Shown here piece by piece: positions 40,370 through 53,800 of a stretch of 64,000 bases of DNA. Made by a program: the position numbers and the translations under genes. The first letter of the stretch is position 1, and the number at the start of each line of letters is the position of its first letter. The notes beneath the pieces were generated by a model. It did no database searches. It had not been told where the DNA came from and saw only the letters and a program-made list of their open reading frames with translations. This DNA comes from Vicia villosa (lineage: Eukaryota > Streptophyta > Magnoliopsida > Fabales > Fabaceae): NCBI RefSeq assembly GCF_029867415.1, contig NC_081185.1, forward strand, positions 125,773,174 to 125,837,173, given 5' to 3'.

Positions 40370-43082
40370 TGGAAAGCTATCTCAAAGTTGGGGATTGTTG
40401 GGGATGAAGAAGAAGAGAAAGTTGTAGGAAGATTTGTTAGCTCTTAGAAACAAGTGGGTGGAGGGGAATGGTGTCTTGGGGGTGATTTCAATACAGTTAG
40501 ATTTCCTCCAGAGCGTATTGGTCGTAGTAATTCTCAAAGGTCTCAGGATTCGCACGAGTTCAATGACTTCATAGGCCTAATGAATCTTGTTGATCTGCCA
40601 ATAAGTCACGGGAAATTCACTTGTAGAAAGGGGGTGAATGGGGTGCTATGAGTATAATTGATAGGTTTCTCCTATCAGAAGGCATGGTGTCTCTTTTATC
40701 TGCTGACTGTCAGGTGATTGGGCCGAAGGATTTATCGGACCACAGTCCGCTTTGGTTGGATTGTAACTCGCAAAACTGGGGACCAAAACCTTTTAGAACT
40801 CTGAATGCATGGTTGGAACATCCAAGTTTGGTCGATTTCGTTGATAAAGAATGGAAGGATTTGAGGATTAAAGGCTCTTGTGCTTTTGTTGTCAAAGAGA
40901 AATTCATATGTCTTAAGGTTAGTTTGAGGCGCTGGAACGTAAACACATTTGGGTGGGTTGATCTACGAGTTGAGGATGCAGTGAAAGTTTTAAATGTTTG
41001 TGATGATAATTTTGTAACCTTGCTGGAGTCCAATGGTGCTCAAGGAGCTTTAAGTATTTTAGCGGAGGTGGAGGTGTTGGCAAGGAAATGATGTGCAACA
41101 ACACGCTCCTTTTGGAACAATCTTCAGAGGCGTGAATGCCTTCTGAAGCAGAAATCCAGGGTATCTTGGTGCAGAGAGGGTGATCTAAGCACACAATTTT
41201 TCCACAATTATATCAAGACAAGGTATAGGAGGAACTTTTTGGCAATTATTGACATGGGTTCTGGTAGTGTGGGGGATGTCGCTGATGTCAAGGATGCAGT
41301 CAAACATTTCTTTGAGTCTAAATACACGGAGTCGGTTTTCAAAAGGCCAACGTTGGATGGAATGCATTTTATTCAACTTGAAAACATGGAGGTTTTGGAA
41401 TTAGAAGAATTATTCATGATAGAGGAAGTGCTAGATGTTGTTTGGGAATTCAATGGTAACAAATGCCCGGGGCCGAATGGATATAATTTCAGCTTTATTC
41501 ATAAATGTTGGAATACTCTTTCTGGTGACATCTTTGCTTTTGTTTCTAAGTTTTACTCCAAGGAAAATCTCCCTAAGCTGTATCGGCGTCCTTTATCGCC
41601 CTGATCCCAAAGGTTGCTAACCCGCAAATGATGAGTGACTATGGTCTCATTAGTCTTATAGGAAGCTTGTATAAAATCATTTCTAAACTTCTTGCAAATA
41701 GATTGAAGAAGGTCATAGGACAGTTATCCTCCAAAACCCAAACAGCTTTTATTTCGGGTAGGCAGAGATACATGATGGCATAGTGGTGTTGAATGAATTG
41801 ATTGATTTTGCTAAGAGGCATAAAAATAATTGCTTGTTGCTGAAAGTTGATTTTGAGAAGGCGTTTGACAATGTTAACTGGGATTTATTGATGTATGTCC
41901 TTAAACGTTTTGGTTTCGCTGAAAGGTGGCTAAAGTGGATGGATTTGTGCGTTTGCCATGCGTCATTATCAGTTCTTGTGAACGGTAGCCCAACTCAAGA
42001 TTTTCCCATGGGAAAAGGCTTACGTCAAGGTGACCCGCTTTCCCTGTTTCTCTTCACCTTAGTAACTAAAGGCCTATCAATAATAGTTAAACAAGCTGTG
42101 TCTAATAGTGTTTTCAAAGGCTTTAATCTGACTGATAATCTTGGCTTCGAGTTGTTGCAATTTGCCGACGACACACTCATATTCTTTGAGCCTCCATGGG
42201 GCAATTTATGGTGTGTGAAGTCCATCCTCCGGGGTTTTGAATTGGTGTCGGGGCTGAACGTGAATTTGTTCAAAAGTTGCTTATTTGGTGTCAATGTGGA
42301 TGAAGCATTTTTATCAGCTGCTTCTACCTTTCTATGTCGCAAGGCCAGCAGTTTACCTTTCACTTTCTTGGGCATACCAGTAGGCTGTAATCAAAGAACC
42401 CAGTCCCCTTGGAAATCAGTGGTACAAAAGTTGAAGAATAAACTCTCGGTTTGGAAAGGGCGTTTTTTGTCAATCGGCGGAAAAAATACATTGATTAACT
42501 CGGTGAATTCCATCCCCATTTACTTCTTGTCCTTTTATAAGATCCCCAAAATTGTGTTACAACAACTAATATAGATACAACGCGAATTCTTATGGAGTAG
42601 CAGTTCGGATAGTCGTGGTATTTCTTGGGTAAGCAGGTTCGATGTGTGTAAAAGCAAGGAGGTTGTCGGCTTAGGTATCAAATGCCTAAAAGCGTTCAAC
42701 GAGTCCTTAATGTGCAAATGGAAATGGCGTTTTCTTATAGCGTGTCGCCGACAAATAAATTGCTCTCTTATTGGTAAAATCCCTCCAAGAAAGAAATTGA
42801 TTTTCTGGTTGGCCACATGCTGGGCATTATGGTGTATGCGTAATGCTATTATGTTCAACTCTGGTATTTTCAATGAGGGTGAAATCGTGCATAAGATCAA
42901 GTTACTTTCATGGCTTTGAAATGTTATAGGTTCCAACTTCACTATTAATTGTAATTTTTATTTTTGGACTCAATGTCCTTTGAAATCTTTGAATTCTTCC
43001 TTTTGTATTACCCATGGGTGAGTGCCCCTTATACTTAGTTTCGTTATACTATTCTATTGCTTATAAAAAATAAATAAAAAAC
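40370..43082 (+). pseudogene. LINE (L1-type) remnant, endonuclease plus RT
   Basis: Endonuclease C-terminal motifs: WCLGGDFNTV (40469-40498) and SDHSPLWLDC (40735-40765). The RT region begins near 41430 (NKCPGPNGYNFSF) and has ISLIGSLYKIISKLLANRLKK (41651-41710). It continues through LKVDFEKAFDNVNWDLL (41838-41890), GLRQGDPLSLFLF and the catalytic FADDTLIFF (42163-42190). A zinc-binding RT tail lies near 42780 (IPPRKKLIFWLATCWALW). An A-rich tail at about 43062-43082 probably marks the 3' end. Frame breaks at about 40650, 41090, 41600, 41780 and 42573 inactivate it. The N-terminal ORF1 and most of the endonuclease are absent. Confidence 0.85.
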
Positions 43083-43566
43083 ATCTTCAATAATTATGGA
43101 GTCTAACTAATAGATCTTAATACGATCTCTAACCTTCCTTTTATTTTATATATATCATTCCTATTTTTTCTTAATCATTCATTTCTAGTCTTATTAAATC
43201 CAACTACTTCACAATACATCTTTGCAAATGATCTATCTATACATATACATGTTACTACATTCATCATGCATGATATAATGTTTTTATTTGTTTTGAAATA
43301 TTAAAATCATATGTTATGATTAAATTTTCTAAAGAAGAAACTCGAGCTGTATATTGTATTATACCCTATACATTTCTTTAGTTTTTTATATTTTGATAAA
43401 AATATAAAAAATGTATTAATAATGTATATTTTTTCATTAATTCACTTTTAGTTATAATGTATATTTTTTTTCAAAATCAAATTTTTTGTAACATGAGAAC
43501 CAATTACCAAAGAGAGTTAACATGAAAGAGGGAGAGTGAATAGTCACAAACTTCACTTTTTCATGC
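43083..43566. other. Upstream region of apyrase gene 2, AT-rich
   Basis: No coding domain or structured repeat recognised. Confidence 0.55.
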
Positions 43567-43573
43567 TATATAT
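43567..43573 (+). promoter_or_regulatory. TATA box of apyrase gene 2
   Basis: TATATAT 60 bp before the first in-frame ATG (43633). Transcription would start near 43600, just after a short out-of-frame ATG ORF (43589-43642). Confidence 0.55.
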
Positions 43574-43632
43574 GAGTGAGAACTAAGCATGAAAAAAACT
43601 ACTTCAATTCATTTCCTCTGCCAAGTTTCAAA

Positions 43633-46377
43633 ATGCTTTTGAGCTTGCAAAACACCATGAAAATGGGCTTCATAACACTCATAACATTTCTACTTTTCAT
43701 AATGCCTGCACACTCTTCCTCCAAATATGTTGGAAACAACATGCTCACAAATCGAAAGATTTTCCTCAAACAAGAAGCCTTAACCTCTTACGCTGTCATC
43801 TTTGACGCTGGTAGTACTGGCACTCGAGTCCATGTTTACCATTTTGACCAAAACTTAAACCTCCTTCACATTGGCAATGATATTGAGTTTGTTAACAAGG
43901 TGAATTATTAATTTTTGCATCACTTTAACTAATTTTAAAAAGTTAATTAATTAATTATTTTTAATGTAATGTTATAGGTCACTCCAGGTTTGAGTGCATA
44001 CGCTGCTAATCCTGGAAAAGCAGCAAAATCTATTATTCCACTTCTAGAAGAAGCTGAAAGTGTGGTTCCTGAAGATCTGCACACAAAAACACCTCTTAAA
44101 CTTGGGGTGAGTTTTTTTAGTTTCTATATTTCACTATATTTTTTACCTATTAGTTTAATATAATTTTGAGTTTCATATTGAAATTTACTATTGAGTTTCT
44201 TTTTTAAAAAAATTATTCAAATATAAATTGCTTTATCTTTGATTTTCTTTTAAACAAAATTATTTTTATAGCATCAGTTCTTTCATTGAAAGTAGTAGCT
44301 AGCATACAGAGTTGGAGAGAAAGTAGTTGAACAAGCTTGTTTTATTGTCTTTATTGATATTGAAAACAAAAGAGTAAAAAAGGCCATTATAGATATGTCA
44401 AAATCAATAAGTACAAAATTGTTTTGAAAGACAAAGACATGTGAAGGATGAACTATGATCTACAGTAGTTAATAGAGGGCTCACACAATCAATAATTCAG
44501 AGGAAAAAAATAAAAATAAAAATGAAAATTTTAACTATAATTACAACAAAATTATTTTTTTAAAATTTAATTAATTTTTATAATATTAAACAATACAAAC
44601 ATAAATAATCAATATTACGAGACTGATTATTTTTTAATAAATAAATTTATAATAAAATTAAGAAGTTGATTTTAAATTACGTGATATAAAATAATTAATA
44701 TTTATAAAATTATTACTACTAATTAAATTAAAATAATAATTTTAATTTGTATGATGCAGGCAACTGCAGGTTTAAGGCTCTTGGATGGAGATTCTGCTGA
44801 AAAGATATTACAATCGGTAACATTAATTAAACAAAATTAATTATCTAATTATTCAATAATTCAAATAAATTTCAATTTCTAAAGTTTAAGCTTTCATATA
44901 ACATATTAGGTGAGAGACATGTTCAACAACAGAAGTGCCCTCAATGTTCAACCTGATGCTGTTTCTCTTATAGATGGAACCCAAGAAGGTTCTTATATGT
45001 GGGTATGTATAAACATAATGTATCATTTATCAAATTGTAGTTTCATTTATCCTAATGTATGGTATTAATTTTTTTATTATAAATTAATTAATTGATTAAT
45101 ATATATTACTAATCTTAATTTATAGGTGACAGTTAACTATGTATTAGGAAATTTGGGAAAAAGCTTTGCAAAAACAGTTGGAGTAATAGATCTTGGAGGT
45201 GGTTCACTTCAAATGACATATGCAGTGTCAAAGGAAACAGCTAAAAATGCTCCACAAGTTGCAGATGGTGAAGATCCATACATCAAGAAAATTGTACTCA
45301 ATGGAAAGCAATATGATCTCTATGTTCATAGGTTTTCTTCTAGTTCCTTTTTTTTTTTTAATATGGTGGTTTAATTAATTTTTTTTTATAATTATATATT
45401 AATGTCTTAATTTTTTTTCATAGTTACCTAGGGTTTGGTAAAGAAGCAACTAGAGCACAGGTTTTGAATGTCACTTTTGGATCTGCTAACCCTTGCATCT
45501 TACCTGGATTTAATGGTAATTTAATTTGTAAAGCTTCGTCGTCTGGTTAATCTAGTTCAGTTGGTATCTGTGTAGGAAAATGTGATTACTGGGCGAACAT
45601 ATGTCATTGACGTATGATTTTTTTTTTCTTTTCCAAAGGAATCTTTAAATATTCAGGAGTGGAGTATAAGGCTTTTGCCCCAACTTATGGCGCCAACTTC
45701 GACGAATGCAAAGAGATAATTCTTAAGGTTCTTAGATTGAATGATCCATGTCCTTCTTCAAGTTGCTCTTTTAGAGGAATATGGAATGGTGGAGGAGGAA
45801 GTGGCCAGAAAAATCTTTTTGCTGCTTCAGCTTTCTCATACCTAACTAAAGATGTACACTATTACTATCATTTTATTCATAATTAGCAACAATTATTTTT
45901 ATTATTTTAATGCTAATCTTTGAATATTTCTAATGATATTGTTTATTCTTATAGGTTGGTTTGGCTGACCCAACTAAACCTAATTCCAAAATTCTTCCGG
46001 GAGATCTCGAAACCGAAGCTAAAAGAGCTTGTGCATTAAACTTAGAGGATGTGAAATCGATTTATCCACGTCTTACCGTTGAAAAGCATCCATATGTATG
46101 CTTGGATCTTTTATACCAGCATGTGTTACTCGTCAAAGGATTTGGTAAATTTTTTGAAATATATATATATATAAATCTGATACATTAATTATTCAATAAA
46201 TTTTTTGAAATGATTGTGTTGTATTTGTTGGCAGGGTTGGATGCACAACAAGAGATTACAATGGGGACTGGAATTCAGTATCAGAATTCTGTGGTTGAAG
46301 CTGCATGGCCTCTAGGTACTGCAGTGGAAGCTATATCAGCATTGCCTAAGTTTGAGAGATTAATGTATTTCATTTAG
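43633..46377 (+). CDS. Apyrase (GDA1/CD39 NTPDase) gene 2, 9 exons, 463 aa
   Basis: Paralogue of gene 1 with the same biochemical role. Exons: 43633-43899, 43978-44106, 44760-44816, 44910-45002, 45126-45331, 45424-45515, 45639-45853, 45955-46144 and 46235-46377. All are in frame with GT/AG borders. In-frame ATGs at 43633, 43657 and 43663 are all possible; 43657 or 43663 would give a leader closest to gene 1 ([16 protein letters not shown]). ACR1 [15 protein letters not shown] is at 54-68, ACR2 ATAGLRLL follows exon 2, the catalytic Glu is in [11 protein letters not shown]4 is DLGGGSLQ (204-211), and ACR5 [12 protein letters not shown] lies near the end. Exons 2, 3, 4 and 8 have exactly the lengths of gene 1. 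Exon 5 of gene 1 is two exons here. No lesions seen. Confidence 0.92.
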
Positions 46378-46445
46378 GTTTCTAGACAACCTCGTATGTT
46401 TCAAGTAGTTAGTTCAATGCTAAAAACTAACGTTATCTAAAATTA

Positions 46446-46451
46446 AATAAA
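46446..46451 (+). terminator. Poly(A) signal of apyrase gene 2
   Basis: AATAAA 68 bp after the stop, in the TATCTAAAATTAAATAAAAT context shared with gene 1. Confidence 0.6.
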
Positions 46452-46989
46452 ATTGGTGGGTTTTGTGTTTCCTTTCTTCCATATATATATTGATATTGAT
46501 GGATTGGATATGGATCTCTATGTTGTTATGATGAGTTTGTTTGTTTCAAATATGGTTAATTAAGAGAAAGGGAAATTAAACAAGATGTTTTTAAAAGTTT
46601 GATTTTCCATTTAATAAATAATGAGCTTGTTTAGTCCAAAAGAGTTACATGTTTAGCATAGAGCCATATTAATGAGAGTCAATTGAATTATTATTGTTAA
46701 ACAAATTGGATCTAACTTCATTTTATTTGTCTTTTTTTCAAAGGTTGAATTCAACTTTTCTTTAACCCATAAGGCATGGAATCAATTTTAAAAGAGTGAT
46801 CTCAACTCAACCAAAACAACACAAAATTAAACAAATTGCATCTATTACATTTAAGAGGTATGGAATATATAAACTAACATCAATGAAAATAATTTATTTG
46901 AACCTAAAATTAAACAAATTGCATCTATTACATTTAAAATTGTCCCCAACAGAACCAAGCTTACCAACACAACAGTTAACATCCCTATA
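46452..46989. other. AT-rich intergenic DNA with a small duplication
   Basis: No gene. AATTAAACAAATTGCATCTA with TTACATTTAA occurs twice, at 46825-46855 and 46910-46940. Confidence 0.6.
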
Positions 46990-47470
46990 AAAAAAGTGAA
47001 AGTGTGAAATAAAAAATCTCTAAGGCAAAAAGCAATGGTGGAATGAGGTTCAGAGGCATCACTGATTTTAACAAAGCCCTTATAGGGAAACAATGATGTA
47101 GACTGCATAATGCCAGGTATTTTCTCATATGCGAATTTATGAAAGCCAAGGTTGGTCATGTCCCAAGTTTTTTGTGAGGAGGAGCATCACGAGTGCCAAA
47201 GATCTAATGGAGTTGGGGAGCAGATGGCAAATTGGCAATGGAAAGAGTGTTGGGATCTGGAAGGACAAATGTCTGTCGTCTTGTTCAGGTTCCAAAGTCT
47301 TGAGCCATAATTGCAACAGTAATAGTGATGCATTGGCTGAAGACTGAAGTTCTTATTGATCCTGACTTAAGACAATGGAGGAAGGATATCATATTTTCAT
47401 GCTTCAATGAGTTTGAGGAAAAACAAATAGTGAGTATCTGGCCCTATAGAGATTTCCCGTGGAGATGCGA
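46990..47470 (+). pseudogene. LINE fragment, RT C-terminal region
   Basis: The plus frame carries the post-RT LINE block RRSITSAKDLMELGSRWQIGNGK and VGIWKDK (47175-47275). KDIIFSCFNEFEEKQIVSIW follows (47385-47445), with intervening frameshifts. The lineage matches the RNase H fragment at 48355, with other DNA in between. Confidence 0.7.
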
Positions 47471-47639
47471 ATATGGTTAAGGAGTTCCATCTGGCCCAAA
47501 AAAATCACTAACCAAAAGACAAGACCCATCAAGACTATGTTGAGTTGGCTGCATCTGTTGATGGAAGGTGTTTTGAGGATGATACGACATAGGGCTGCAG
47601 AGTCAAATCTAGAGAAATACTCTTTACAATTTCGATTTT

Positions 47640-48310
47640 GTCCATCTAAAATCAAAAATATATTTTCGATGCACACCTTTTTTAAATTGCATTTACGTAA
47701 AATCAGAAATGCACTTCTGGCATAAAACCGGAAATATATTTCTGATTTCTATGCACGTAATATAAGTGATTACCATATTACTACCATTTTTTTTTGGTCT
47801 TTTTTCTTCATTTTTGTGTATGATGCTTTTTCTTTTCTATATTTTTAAATATAGAAACATGCATATTTTCCACAATGGAAATATAGTTTTGAGTCAATAG
47901 CAGCTGTATACTTTGAAGAATTGTTATTTCCACACCAAAAACAAATGCTACACTGTTGAAGCTGTAATCGAGTTTACCATATTAAAGAAATCTATTACAT
48001 GTATGCATATAGCAAATGATTTTGTTTCTCCAATGGTTAGCTGTAACTGTGTTAGTTGAAACTTTCTTTCATTTCATTGGTGAGAATGATGTGCCAAAAG
48101 TATTGGACAGTGTAAATTACCTACTACTACTACTGTTCATATAGTAACTCAGTTTGGAACTTGCTTGGATATGATTAGAAACCGGAAATATATTTTCGGT
48201 TTTGTACTGGAAATATATTTTCGGAATAAATGTTAACTTAAAATAGGGGCAAATCTCAAAAACAAATGAATTATGTGTGTGAGGGTGCGAACCGAAAATA
48301 TATTTCTTGT
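47640..48310. repeat. Palindrome-rich segment, possible MULE-type non-autonomous insertion
   Basis: Several copies of a CCGGAAATATATTTCTGATT-like palindrome lie near 47655-47672, 47699-47720, 47728-47750, 48180-48200, 48208-48225 and 48290-48310, clustered at both ends of the segment. The interior is non-coding. It separates two LINE pieces. TIRs and TSD were not clear. Confidence 0.5.
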
Positions 48311-48354
48311 TTTCAAGAGTATTTTTAAAAATTCACGTGGTGCAGTGAAAAAAC

Positions 48355-48735
48355 ATGGAGTGGAATAAAAAATCCTCAAATATCTCATTGGAACAATGTT
48401 TAGTAGAAGCCCTGAGAATTTATTGGTGCATGGAACTTGCGCGAGACCTTGAGTGGAGAAACCTTGTTATCCAAAAACATGCCTTAGTGGTGTCTGAATC
48501 TGAGTATATTCAGAGGCACCACTTTGTGGCCATTTTTAAACTAGTAGTTGAAGAATACATTTCTCTTATGGTTGAATTTAATTATGCTTTAGTTTGCTTT
48601 ATTGGTAGGGATAAAAATGGGAGAGTTTATAGGTTGGTTGGGCTAGAAATGCACCGTGGCTCCAAAACTTGGCTAGGTGATAATCTTGAGCTTTTGTGGT
48701 TGTCACCCTGTTGTAGTTTTGTTCGTTTAAGTTGA
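48355..48735 (+). pseudogene. LINE RNase H-like fragment
   Basis: The 126-codon frame contains VVEEYISLMVEF and FIGRDKNGRVYRLVGL..GSKTWLGD, which fits the C-terminal half of a plant LINE RNase H. The catalytic residues of the first half are not recognisable, so it is decayed. Confidence 0.5.
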
Positions 48736-48744
48736 ATGAAGTTT

Positions 48745-49070
48745 ATTCCCATAAAAGAAGAACATCACAAATATCTTGAGCAGCTAGAGTATTGTCATTT
48801 GCCAATTTTATCATGTTCTTCATCGAGGGTTTTATGTTGACAAATCAATCTTTCCTATGAGTCATGTGGGATGAGCATCCTAAATCCAAGTATCATTGGT
48901 CCTTGAATTTTTCTTCATCTCTTGTTCTGCCCATCATCAACATCTCTTCTTCTTCATACTTCGCAAGCTTTGAATCACTTTCTTGATTCTTCTGTTTTTC
49001 ATGACAATCACTAAAGCATTGGCCATACTTATGACAATTAAAACACTAAATGTGACTTTTGTTGATTAAC
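48745..49070 (-). pseudogene. Ty1/Copia gag zinc knuckle and protease start
   Basis: The minus frame shows CFNCHKYGQCFSDCHEK (49049-48999), a CCHC knuckle with its His replaced by Gln. It then runs to a protease start, YLDLGCSSHMTHRKD (about 48895-48850), where the usual D-S/T-G reads D-L-G. Stops are present. Isolated fragment. Confidence 0.7.
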
Positions 49071-49803
49071 ATTGTTGTTTGTTTTAGTTTACGTATTTTT
49101 TGTTGTAGTATGTTGATGTTTTTGTTGAGGAATGTTGATAAATTTTGTTGTTGAGGTATGTTTGATAAATTTTATTATTTATGCTATTGTGTGATGTTTT
49201 TGTATACTATGTTATTGTTTATGATCTTGTTAATGTTATTACTTGTACATTGCAACTATAATTTTATTCAACCAACATGTTCTAGAAGATGAATTTATTA
49301 TATCGTATGTGGTTTTAGTCTTTTACCATCCCGTCATTGAATATACAACCTTTCCGATTGATTTAGAAAATGTTAATATGAAAAATTAAGTTTTAATAGA
49401 AAACAACTTATATTAATCAATGTGTTACAAGCTTTCTAAAACTCGTTATACATGTCTCTCTCTTTGACTGTTAGAATTTGATTTAATAATTGTAGTTCTT
49501 CAATCAAACTTTTTTTTTATTATTTCAATTTGTAAAGCTATTAATACTATGTAGAATGAACAGGTAAAAAAAGAAAATGTTGATTGAAGAAAGCATTAAA
49601 CCATATTTTAACTATTAAAGAGTGAAATATAGATAATGGATTGTAGAAAGCTCAAAAAACATTAATCAATGTAACTTGCTCTTTAATATAATTCAATTTA
49701 TCATATTATTAATTTCTAAAACATATTGAAAGTCTATATTTTTATTCAGCCGTTGGTGAAATAAGCATTCCACATAAGTTATAATAAACTCAAATGAACA
49801 TGT
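49071..49803. other. AT-rich DNA, no gene seen
   Basis: Nothing recognised on either strand. Confidence 0.6.
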
Positions 49804-50116
49804 CACTACGGGAAAGGATCAACCGTGGTAAAATGTTGTGTGTCAAGTCTTTAACTATGGTTGGAAGGATCAAACGTGGTGAAGTGTTGAAAAATATCTC
49901 AAAATACGGGCGCTGGGTATCGAACCCCTAACCTCTATTTTTACTACTTTTGTTTTTTACAACCATAGTGATATGTTACGCGCTACTAAGTTTTTACGAC
50001 AATTATTTTCCTGTGCTAATAAATAGGGCACATATTACCACATTGTTCGTTAGTACGGGCCACCATCTGTGGTAGAATCCTTCTCCCAACAGTGGTAAAA
50101 GGTTCTTTTTGTAGTA
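49804..50116. mobile_element. Mini-CACTA element, about 313 bp
   Basis: Left end CACTACGGGAAAGGATCAAC. The right end, reverse-complemented, is TACTACAAAAAGAACCTTTT, with one change in the terminal pentamer. Subterminal motifs AACCGTGGTAAA and CCAACAGTGGTAAA are inverted. No coding capacity; no matching 3-bp flanks seen. Confidence 0.65.
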
Positions 50117-50604
50117 GTAGGAAGAGCGTAAGAGATCCAGCTTCAAGATACAACCAACAACTCCTCATATCTCACACCTTGAGAATAGCTAATGGTTATA
50201 CCTGCTCCTTTATATAAATAGAAAACACATCATTCACCATGTACACATTTTTAAAATAAATTTTTTGTTCACTCTTCTCCTTCGCATTCTAACTTGAGCG
50301 TTAGAGTGCTAACCTTGCAGGTCAGTCTCTCTTTCACCGCATCTGAGCTTTAAAACCATCGTTGTCCATCATAATCATTGTCCTTCAATCATTTCTGATT
50401 CCATAACAGAACAATAATGCATAAAATAGTAACTCTCAAATTTCAATTAATATTAACAAAAAAAAAATCACATAAATTTTTTGCAATTATATTAATGATA
50501 AATAAAGATAATTTAAAATTAACAAATTAAACTAATATAATAACTAGCGTTTATCTTTATTTATCATATTCCTAAAATTTGAGATTAGAGATAAATTTAT
50601 ATAA
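50117..50604. other. Intergenic DNA, no gene seen
   Basis: Nothing recognised. Confidence 0.6.
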
Positions 50605-50789
50605 GGGAAAAGCTAACATGTGCCCCAAGGGCACAAGATAATGAGATATTTATAGAAATATTTTCTTGAAACGCGTTCATTCAATGTATCGAAACTTTAA
50701 ATATGATTTTATTGCATTTAATTACATTTAACTTTTTCTAATTATAATATCCTTAACATGTGCCCTAAGGGCACATGTTAGCATGACCC
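50605..50789. mobile_element. Short MITE with GCTAACATGTGCCC termini
   Basis: Ends GGGAAAAGCTAACATGTGCC and, reverse-complemented, GGGTCATGCTAACATGTGCC. Each terminus also holds its own small palindrome (TGTGCCC..GGGCACA). Flanks AATTTATATAA and AATTTATAA suggest a 9-bp Mutator-type TSD with a 2-bp change. Confidence 0.65.
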
Positions 50790-50852
50790 AATTTATAAAG
50801 CTGGTAATATTTTATTCGATAATAATTATAAATAAATTTTTATTTTTATTTT

Positions 50853-52313
<1,461 letters not shown>

Positions 52314-52569
52314 GACCATCTCCAATGGTAGTTCCTTCTAATAACTTCTCCACCTAGACATGCCACATCATACTACCATTGCATTGCAATGCAACTATGA
52401 AAAAATTGTGGTACCCAATCAAATTAGTTTATAAGGTAAAGTTGTGGGCCCAATAATAACTTTTTAGAATTATACAATTAAAATAAAAATTATAAAAATT
52501 ATTTTAAGATGATGTGGCTAGTGGGACCCATAAAGAACCCAAAAATGGGTTGCACCATTGGAGATGCTC
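52314..52569. mobile_element. Tourist/PIF-Harbinger-like MITE, 256 bp, TSD TAA
   Basis: Inverted ends GACCATCTCCAATGG and CCATTGGAGATGCTC, flanked by TAA at 52311-52313 and 52570-52572. The GTGGGACCCATAAAGAACCC subterminal phrase is non-coding. Same superfamily as 21580-22209. Confidence 0.88.
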
Positions 52570-52724
52570 TAAGGAGAAATTTTTTAAAAAAAAACATTAT
52601 ACCTGACACCCCCTTCGTTTTTAACGTTTTGACGTTGACGTCCTCAATGATAATTTGAAATTTTGCATAATATTGAAAATTTCATTTAAGACCGTTACTG
52701 TTTTTTTACCGTGTAGTGCATCGG

Positions 52725-53150
52725 AAATTTTAAATTTTTGGTATTAAAAATTTCAAATTTTCGGCGGAGACATATAAGATACCGGAAATTTTAAATATTT
52801 TTATAAGTGAAACATTTTTCAAAAATTTGAAATTTCCGGTAATCCTGAAGTTTATGTTTTTCTTATTTTTTATTAACTTTTTCTTGATAAATAAAATCGG
52901 TAAAATAACTACCCGACATAATATATATGTATATAATTGTCATACATATATGCATATACCGGAAAGTGTTTGAGTTTGGAAAATTTCCAATTGCGATTTA
53001 CTAGAAATTTCAAAAATTTTGGGGCAATGTACCAGAATTTTTTAAATTTCCGGGACGATTACATAATAATAGAAAAATATTAGAAATTACCAAAAATTTT
53101 GAGACGATTCATATTATCGGAAATTTCAAATTTTTGAAATACTAGAGATT
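52725..53150. repeat. Third palindrome-rich segment (CGGAAATTTNAAATTTCCG type)
   Basis: Repeated imperfect palindromes such as CGGAAATTTTAAATTTTTGG and AAATTTGAAATTTCCGG at about 52729, 52755, 52792, 52825, 53020, 53075 and 53110. No coding content. Confidence 0.7.
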
Positions 53151-53404
53151 TGTGAAACAAAGAGACAAAGGATTCGAAGGAGAATGTGACTCAACGATGT
53201 AAGGGCGAGATGTCACAAACTATGGTTCTTGAAGCTATGGCGATGGAAACGGTTGAATGAATCAATGAAGATGGAGATAAATGAACATGTATGGTTCGTT
53301 TCTAGAAAATTAGGGACAAAATTGTTTAATGAAATAACATGGATTGGAAAGTATCTAAATTTAATGACAATATGTGTTTTTATTAAAACTATATATTAGA
53401 CCTA

Positions 53405-53800
53405 GACATGTGAATGAAGGAGAATGATTCACATTGGATTAAATACTTATCTAAAAGTCAAAAACTCACCCAAACAGACACCTGCATGTTTGTACCGCCG
53501 TTGAGAGACACTTTTATCTTATCATGGACACTTCAACGGGATATACCTTCTGACCACCTTTATCGTGCCAGAAAGACTTTCGACACAAGAAGTCAGTTTT
53601 TTATTCGAATCGGGTTCTAATACCACTGATGGGTCCTCACACGGGAGAAGCATTCACATTGAATCAAACATTCACCTATAAGTTAAAGACCCGTCCAAAC
53701 AAGTGAAAGAGACACTACATATTCACCCAAAATCTTAAGGTGATAGGTGTATGGATCCTCTCTCATATTAAGTGTCCAACCTCCACTTTTCCAAATAACA
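53405..53800 (-). mobile_element. TRIM-like fragment
   Basis: GGTTCTAATACCACTGATGG at 53611-53630 is a diverged complement of the tRNA-Met primer site next to an LTR-like end. The following text (TATTCACCCAAAATCTTAAG, GTCCAACCTCCACTT) matches the units at 55210-55915. Non-coding. Confidence 0.5.

Noticed and set aside
49910..49935. tRNA-like GTATCGAACCCCTAA phrase
   Set aside because: No cloverleaf can be built around it, and it lies inside a mini-CACTA; similar phrases occur in other CACTA interiors (5749, 19790).
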